Source: Victivallales bacterium (GTDB lineage Bacteria; Verrucomicrobiota; Lentisphaeria; Oligosphaerales; Oligosphaeraceae). Taken from it: a DNA stretch of 37,510 bases. The notes under the pieces were generated by a model, which saw nothing but the letters and a program-made list of their open reading frames with translations, was not told where the DNA came from and searched no databases. The DNA lies in NCBI GenBank assembly GCA_017548425.1, contig JAFZAB010000026.1, forward strand, positions 1-37,510. The letters run 5' to 3'. Position numbers and translations under genes: made by a program. Of this stretch, positions 32,303 through 37,510 are shown one piece after another. Position 1 is the stretch's first letter. Each line of letters begins with the position of its first letter.

Positions 32303-33981
32303 ATACGAAAATCAAATCATTCCTTACTCTTATCGTCGCGATCATCTTGATCGGCGCCGCGTTGTCGTTTGTGCAGGGTAAAATGAACGCCATCCGTTAC
32401 ACGGAAAAATTGACGGATACGGATCCTCTTGAAAACGCGCCGCCCGCCGTCGCGTTCACATCCGTCGCGCTCGGCGGATTCCGCGGCCTTGTCGCGGACT
32501 ATCTGTGGCTTCGTTCGTCCAAAATGCAGGAAGAAGGCAATTATTTCGAAATGGTCCAATTGGCGGACTGGCTGGTCAAACTCCAACCGCGATACACGAC
32601 CGCCCACGCCTTCCTGGCATGGAATATGGCCTACAACGTCTCCGTGACCTTCACAGGCTTTGAAGACCGCTGGCGTTGGGTCAAACGAGGCATCGAACTC
32701 ATTCGTGATGAAGCACTTGAATACAACCCTGGCGATCCGGAGCTCTTCCGTCAGCTCGGCTGGATCTACCAGCATAAGATGGGTCAGGATCTCGATGACG
32801 CCAACCGCTTCTACAAGACCGAATTCGCCAAGGAAATGATCCGTCTCTTCGGCAGCTACTACGGCAAATGGGACCTTATCGACAAGGCGCCCACCAATGA
32901 AGCGAAACTCCGCGCCGCCATTGGCGACAAAGATTTCAATTCGTTGAAGAAAGCCTGTGCAAAATACTCCTACGCAACGTTCAATGATTTGGAAGACTCC
33001 TTCCGCACGCACGCCGTCCTGTATCCGCCGGAATTCAAAAAGGAACTGGAAGAGATCGGCATCGCGGACCAAGTGGAGCTCTGCCTGCGCTCCAGATGGA
33101 TCATCCGCAAATATCGCCTTGAGCCGCAATGGCTTGTCACCATCAACAGGAAATACGGCAATCTGGACTGGCGGTTGCCGGAAGCCCACGCCATCTACTG
33201 GGCGGAACGCGGTAAAGACAAATGGTCCACGGAACGCGACAACGAACGCTATTTCAAGAAACTCTCCTGCGACCGCATGATCTTCCAGTCGTTGCAGGCT
33301 GCATTCGAAAGCGGACGTCTCGTCTATGTCAAAAACGCCGATCCGGACAACATGTATTCGGATATCAAATTCTTGGAAATGACGCCGAACGTCAGCTTGG
33401 TTGACGCCGCAAATGCCTGCTACAACGAAGCGATGGAAGGCTTCAACGAATACACGGTCAAAGGCGCGTACGGCAACTTCCTCGAAAACGCCATCGTCAC
33501 GCTGTACCTCTTCGGCGAGAAGAAGAAGGCCACCGAATACATCAAGATGGCACGCACGCTGCCGCATTACGGTGTCGGCGCCAAATCGCGTTTCGCTCCG
33601 GATCTGGACGATTTCGTCTTGAAGTCATTAGCTTCGGACATGGAATCCGCCTCCCATAGCGAAGCCCAGAAAGCCGTCCAAAGCTATCTGATCAACGCCT
33701 ACTACCAGTTGGCGATTGAGAACCAAGAGCAGGCTGAAGGCTATCTGGAAGTCGCCCAGAAGCTGTATGCGAAATATGCCAAGTTCGTGGAAGGCACGGA
33801 GAAACGCCGTGCGTTGCCGCCTTGGGACCAGATGCGCAAGACCTCTCTGGACATGGCTAAACGCTCCATTCGCGAGCGTATCTCCCCCGAACTCGCGGAC
33901 AATCTTGAACGCATGCTTCCGAAATCCGGAGAGAAATTCATTCCGGAAGCCGGCGAAATCAAGACGCCGCAAGTCCAATAA
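32299..33981 (+). CDS. Membrane-anchored TPR-like protein, function unknown
   Basis: The 560-residue protein has one N-terminal hydrophobic anchor or signal (about residues 6-26) followed by a helical repeat protein. The conserved-looking block GGFRGLVADYLWLRSSKMQEE and the TPR-like pairs ADWLVKLQPRYTTAHAFLAW and NPGDPELFRQLGWIYQHK are visible; further helices at about 365-530 include EAMEGFNEYTVKGAYGNFLE and YLEVAQKLYAKYAKF. The start ATG overlaps the permease stop as ATGA. It probably works in the periplasm or at the membrane with the permease, perhaps as a scaffold. The next gene begins 56 nt later, suggesting a three-gene unit. Confidence 0.82.
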   Translation: MNTKIKSFLTLIVAIILIGAALSFVQGKMNAIRYTEKLTDTDPLENAPPAVAFTSVALGGFRGLVADYLWLRSSKMQEEGNYFEMVQLADWLVKLQPRYTTAHAFLAWNMAYNVSVTFTGFEDRWRWVKRGIELIRDEALEYNPGDPELFRQLGWIYQHKMGQDLDDANRFYKTEFAKEMIRLFGSYYGKWDLIDKAPTNEAKLRAAIGDKDFNSLKKACAKYSYATFNDLEDSFRTHAVLYPPEFKKELEEIGIADQVELCLRSRWIIRKYRLEPQWLVTINRKYGNLDWRLPEAHAIYWAERGKDKWSTERDNERYFKKLSCDRMIFQSLQAAFESGRLVYVKNADPDNMYSDIKFLEMTPNVSLVDAANACYNEAMEGFNEYTVKGAYGNFLENAIVTLYLFGEKKKATEYIKMARTLPHYGVGAKSRFAPDLDDFVLKSLASDMESASHSEAQKAVQSYLINAYYQLAIENQEQAEGYLEVAQKLYAKYAKFVEGTEKRRALPPWDQMRKTSLDMAKRSIRERISPELADNLERMLPKSGEKFIPEAGEIKTPQVQ

Positions 33982-34037
33982 CTTAATAACAATCATTCTT
34001 TGTAAAGGCATCGCCATCGGTGCCGCCATGGTGAACA

Positions 34038-37000
34038 GTGAAAAAACGTATCTTCCATATATTTTTAGCCATTCTTTCCATGGCGGCAATCGCTGTCCAT
34101 GCCGAATCCTCCATCTTTGACGATCCCGTGCCCAAATACGAAGGTCATGGGCCGACGAAGACCGTCCCGCTCTGGCCTATATACTATTATAAAATATATA
34201 CCAGCAAGGCGGCCTACAGAAAACACATCCTATGGCCGATCTACACGCGGACCGTCACGCCCGAACAGAAGGTCAATCAAATCCTTAGTTTCCAGAATAA
34301 ATATCCGCGTTCTTTCTCCAACCATACGTATTTCCTCTGGCCGCTGTCAGGCTTCCAGTCGGATCCGGATTTCGGCTACAATGATTGGATTTTCCCAATC
34401 ATGTGGCAGAGCAAAGTGAAAGGAATGGGCCGCCAGAACGTCATTTTCCCGCTCTATTGGTACTACAAACGGGACGATGGCAATACGCAAATTCTGAACA
34501 TCGCCCTGCTCAACCACAACTACTGGGGGCCGGGCTACCACAACCATCTGTTGTTGCCGATCGCATGGACGAAATGGGGCCAGAGACGCGGCTTTAACGG
34601 GTATTCCCACCTGCTATTCCCGTTGTTCTACGCCAATCGAGACGAACAACTTACAGAAGGCAAATACGGGAAAACCATGAGCACGCGCCGTGAACGTGGC
34701 TTCATCACGCTGTTCTATCGGTGGTATCATGACAAAAACGCCCCCGAAGGCCTCGCGCAAGTCAATAATCTCGGTATTTTCCCGATTTCATTCTACAAAA
34801 AGGAAAATTATCTGTACTACGCCAACGGCAACATCGTTCGCAACAAGATTTTCTTCCTCTTCCCCGCCTTTGCGTCCGTCCGCTTAAACGTCGTCAGACC
34901 AGACACTGTGCCAGAAGATTTTCATCAACTGGAGGATACGCCTGGAACGAAAATGCTTCACAGGGATCTCGATCTTTATTTTCCCCTGTATCTGCGTTCC
35001 TATGGCTATGAAATCACAGATGCGCCGTTCGATCTGAAGAACGTCGAGCAAATTCCGACGGTACACGATTACCGCTGGATATTCCCATATTACTCTTTCT
35101 ATAACCGCTCCCCAGTCAGAAGTCTCTCATTGCAGGAAGTCCCGATTGCGGATGACCAGCCTAAAGACATTTTCATGCCGACGCGCATTCAGGGCAATCT
35201 TGACAATTATGAAACGCGCACTTCCGGCTTCCCGCTGCTCTACCACAACAGACGGAAGACATGGACAGAAGGTCTCTCCACAAAGTTGCTTGTGGATCAA
35301 CACTTTATCTATCTCTTCCCCTATGTCACCCGTTACGCCAAGAACAGAGACTCCGAAGGTCGTCAAAGCTCCGTCATGCTGCTCGCCGGCTGGGGAAATG
35401 CGGATTTGAAGCTCCCCAACCTCCCAGGCTACAGTAACAAGTATTCATACCTCCTGCCGTTCTATTTCAGAAGCCGCCGCCATTCCATCGGCGCCACCCC
35501 CTATTCATTGGACGACCGTGAGAATACCAGCCTCTGGGTCCTCCCCTACTACCGCACGACCAAACGTATTGGCAAATCCATCGGTCGGACGGATTCCATC
35601 TTCCCGATTGCCTATCATTCCGACGAAGAGCATGCACGCCGCAACTGGTGGCTCGGCATCCTGTACGGTAATTTTGAAAGGCAGATTCCGCTTCAGTCGA
35701 AATATGACTCAAATAAATATCCTGTCACGATTTACGAAGATGAAGACCCGCTGGATTACACACGTAAGGTCTCCTTCCTCCTTCCATTCTGGTATTCAAA
35801 ATACAATCTGAATTCCGGTTTCTGGCTCCTCTTCCCATTCTTTGGACAATCGCATTCCCTGCCGAAAGACGAAACCGCCACCCATTCCATGACGATTCCG
35901 CTCGCATTGGCGAATTTCAAAAAGAGTGAAAACGCAGACGGTTCCGTCCAACGTCGCGATTTCGCGGGCGCTGGCCTTTACTACCATTCATCCTATTCAC
36001 CGCCCGGATCCAGTGAAATACCGCAAACATCTTATTGGCACGCGATTCCATTCTACGCCAAGACTGTCAAGCCGGAGCACACACGCGTAACAGCCGCCAT
36101 TCCGCCTATCTCCTATGATCATGGAAACCGCAAGGATAATAACGAAATCATCAACGATAGGCGCGCCATCGCCTCGCCGCACCGCTGGTTCCCGCTCTTC
36201 AAAACCTACAGCCAGACGATCGGTCTTGCGGACGCCGATCCCAACTATCTCCTGTCTGGCCATTGGCTCTTCCCGTTCTATTCCGTCAAGACCAGTATGA
36301 CGTTTGACGAAACGGAAGACTCCGTCATGGATGACAAACCATTGGAAGCCAACGCTTCAGACGTTGCCGCCAGCGATGTCAAGCAGGACGTTGAAACCGC
36401 TAAACCAGAAGAAACAGCCGTCTCCGCTGATACGACGGAAACGGAAGAAACAACGGAAACCACTGAAAAAGAAACTCCCCAAAGACCAATTAAAAATTAC
36501 GCTAGCAAAACCACGTTGGGAGCTGGCCTCGTTTATTACAACAGTCTGACTGACGGCGTTCGTAAACAGTTCATCCTGTCCGGTATCGTCTCCACGAAGA
36601 GCCAAGACCCGCTCATGTTCGGATCAAAATCCGCGTTCTTCGGCTTGTACGGCAAGGAAAACCGCTCTTGGAAAACCAAAAAGAGATTCTCGCCGTTCTA
36701 TTCCAAAACGACTAGCGAAGACTCGACATCGGAATCAAGCATCCTTTTCGGCATGTTCGGCACGAAAGAGACAAAAGAATACCGTGTCAAAAAGATCTTC
36801 TTCTATCCGCGAGTCTATCCCAGAACAGATTTGGAAGAACTGTCGGAAGACGAAAAAGAGGCCAACGAACGTATGTTGAAGCTTCAGCATCTGGAGTATG
36901 CCCGCCAATATGCTGAAATGAACTATCCGGAACAGGCCGCCGTTGAATTCCTGCTGGCGGAAGGCGAATATTACGATGACATCCAGATGATGCGTCTGGC

Positions 37001-37510
37001 CGCCGATCAATTCGCCCTGCTGGATCCGGACAAGCTCGAAAGACTTCTCAAAAACGTTCCGCCGCAACTGTTGGCCAGTACGCCGGCATTCTCACCCGAT
37101 ACGTTCATAACCTATTATCCTGACGAAGTTTTCGCCAAGGGAGCAGATCTCTATCACAAGATTCTGACCATCATTGAAACCGAAGCGGCTTCACAACCGG
37201 ATGCCCAAACAAACAAATATCTCTCCAGGCAAGATTTCAATTCGACAGCTCTCGCATTGGCGCTTCTCTGCTACAAATACGAGAAGTTCGAACAGTGCTT
37301 CGACATCATGAAGCAACGCTATGAAAAGACCGAAGCGCTAAGCGACGGTATTGACCTGCTTCATTTCTATGCGGACTACGTCACCCACTACCAGCGTCTT
37401 AGCCGCCATAAGCCGCATCATGTGCTGACGGATGAACTGCGCGATAAATTCCCCGGCGAACCTATTCTGGAGTTTTTGTACGCGAAGAAAGAACTCAGCC
37501 CGTTTAAGGA
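34038..37510 (+). CDS. Giant secreted protein with aromatic-Pro repeats (partial, runs off window)
   Basis: An open frame runs from GTG 34038 to the window end (over 1150 residues) with no stop. The first residues form a signal peptide (KKRIFHIFLAILSMAAIAVHA, cut before ESS). Residues 25-755 contain more than twenty copies of a short motif, hydrophobic-(Phe/Leu/Trp)-Pro-x-(Tyr/Phe/Trp), for example LWPIYYY, VIFPLYWYY, LLFPLFYA, YLLPFYF, WLLFPFF and WLFPFYS, spaced about 30 residues apart with charged turns between. A Glu/Thr/Asp-rich linker (about 755-815) follows, then more FSPFYSK-type units, then TPR-like helices (about 930-1157). It may be a beta-rich outer-membrane or surface protein. 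GTG is the only start directly before the signal sequence. I do not recognise the family. Confidence 0.8.
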   Translation, partial: MKKRIFHIFLAILSMAAIAVHAESSIFDDPVPKYEGHGPTKTVPLWPIYYYKIYTSKAAYRKHILWPIYTRTVTPEQKVNQILSFQNKYPRSFSNHTYFLWPLSGFQSDPDFGYNDWIFPIMWQSKVKGMGRQNVIFPLYWYYKRDDGNTQILNIALLNHNYWGPGYHNHLLLPIAWTKWGQRRGFNGYSHLLFPLFYANRDEQLTEGKYGKTMSTRRERGFITLFYRWYHDKNAPEGLAQVNNLGIFPISFYKKENYLYYANGNIVRNKIFFLFPAFASVRLNVVRPDTVPEDFHQLEDTPGTKMLHRDLDLYFPLYLRSYGYEITDAPFDLKNVEQIPTVHDYRWIFPYYSFYNRSPVRSLSLQEVPIADDQPKDIFMPTRIQGNLDNYETRTSGFPLLYHNRRKTWTEGLSTKLLVDQHFIYLFPYVTRYAKNRDSEGRQSSVMLLAGWGNADLKLPNLPGYSNKYSYLLPFYFRSRRHSIGATPYSLDDRENTSLWVLPYYRTTKRIGKSIGRTDSIFPIAYHSDEEHARRNWWLGILYGNFERQIPLQSKYDSNKYPVTIYEDEDPLDYTRKVSFLLPFWYSKYNLNSGFWLLFPFFGQSHSLPKDETATHSMTIPLALANFKKSENADGSVQRRDFAGAGLYYHSSYSPPGSSEIPQTSYWHAIPFYAKTVKPEHTRVTAAIPPISYDHGNRKDNNEIINDRRAIASPHRWFPLFKTYSQTIGLADADPNYLLSGHWLFPFYSVKTSMTFDETEDSVMDDKPLEANASDVAASDVKQDVETAKPEETAVSADTTETEETTETTEKETPQRPIKNYASKTTLGAGLVYYNSLTDGVRKQFILSGIVSTKSQDPLMFGSKSAFFGLYGKENRSWKTKKRFSPFYSKTTSEDSTSESSILFGMFGTKETKEYRVKKIFFYPRVYPRTDLEELSEDEKEANERMLKLQHLEYARQYAEMNYPEQAAVEFLLAEGEYYDDIQMMRLAADQFALLDPDKLERLLKNVPPQLLASTPAFSPDTFITYYPDEVFAKGADLYHKILTIIETEAASQPDAQTNKYLSRQDFNSTALALALLCYKYEKFEQCFDIMKQRYEKTEALSDGIDLLHFYADYVTHYQRLSRHKPHHVLTDELRDKFPGEPILEFLYAKKELSPFK

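Noticed and set aside
32317..33567. A 416-residue minus-strand frame opposite the TPR gene
   Set aside because: The plus-strand gene is coupled to the permease by ATGA and has a signal anchor; the antisense frame has no start signal or domain.

Overview
The window looks like chromosomal DNA from a Gram-negative bacterium of moderate GC content, most probably from the PVC group (Lentisphaerota/Kiritimatiellota-like, perhaps a gut or anaerobic carbohydrate degrader). The evidence is TatA/TatC, lipoproteins and large secreted proteins, a folP-cdaA-cdaR cluster, L-rhamnose isomerase, a GH4 alpha-galactosidase-like enzyme, a short cobalamin MetH, and many gene starts without a Shine-Dalgarno (SD) sequence. 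The phylum is an inference from gene style, not from a marker gene.

Layout. 1-205: two identical tRNA-Gly(GCC) genes and a terminator. 335-3558 (+): PHP-domain protein, rhamnose isomerase and a double-ACT protein, closed by a terminator shared with the converging 3628-6598 (-) cluster (YbbR/CdaR, diadenylate cyclase CdaA, dihydropteroate synthase). 6766-11116 (+): PIN-PhoH ATPase, short MetH and a release-factor-like protein. 11170-11994 (-): amidohydrolase. 12230-19817 (+): coiled-coil lipoprotein, a 1275-residue double DUF3857/transglutaminase protein, YheT-type hydrolase, histidine phosphatase, TatA and TatC. 23790-19887 (-): a compact run of LysM protein, Lrp/AsnC regulator, aminotransferase, TrmB and a TolA-like coiled-coil protein. 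24002-28972 (+): RsmB, a compositionally distinct lipoprotein behind a sigma-54-like promoter, GH4 enzyme and an alkaline-phosphatase-superfamily protein. 29006-29746 (-): four-helix/zinc-ribbon protein. 30085-37510 (+): DJ-1 protein, then an ABC-2 permease, a membrane-anchored TPR-like protein and the start of a giant secreted protein built of repeated aromatic-Pro motifs that runs off the right edge.

Most genes are housekeeping: translation and RNA modification (tRNAs, TrmB, RsmB, release-factor-like), one-carbon and folate metabolism (FolP, MetH), c-di-AMP (CdaA/CdaR) and the cell envelope (Tat, LysM, lipoproteins, permease). The least explained parts are (i) the permease/TPR/giant-repeat locus at the right end, (ii) the sigma-54-like promoter with two phased palindromes at 25255-25361, (iii) the double transglutaminase protein whose second catalytic triad is lost, (iv) substitutions in the signature motifs of CdaA and of the PHP protein, and (v) a collection of intergenic tandem micro-repeats and folded palindromes.
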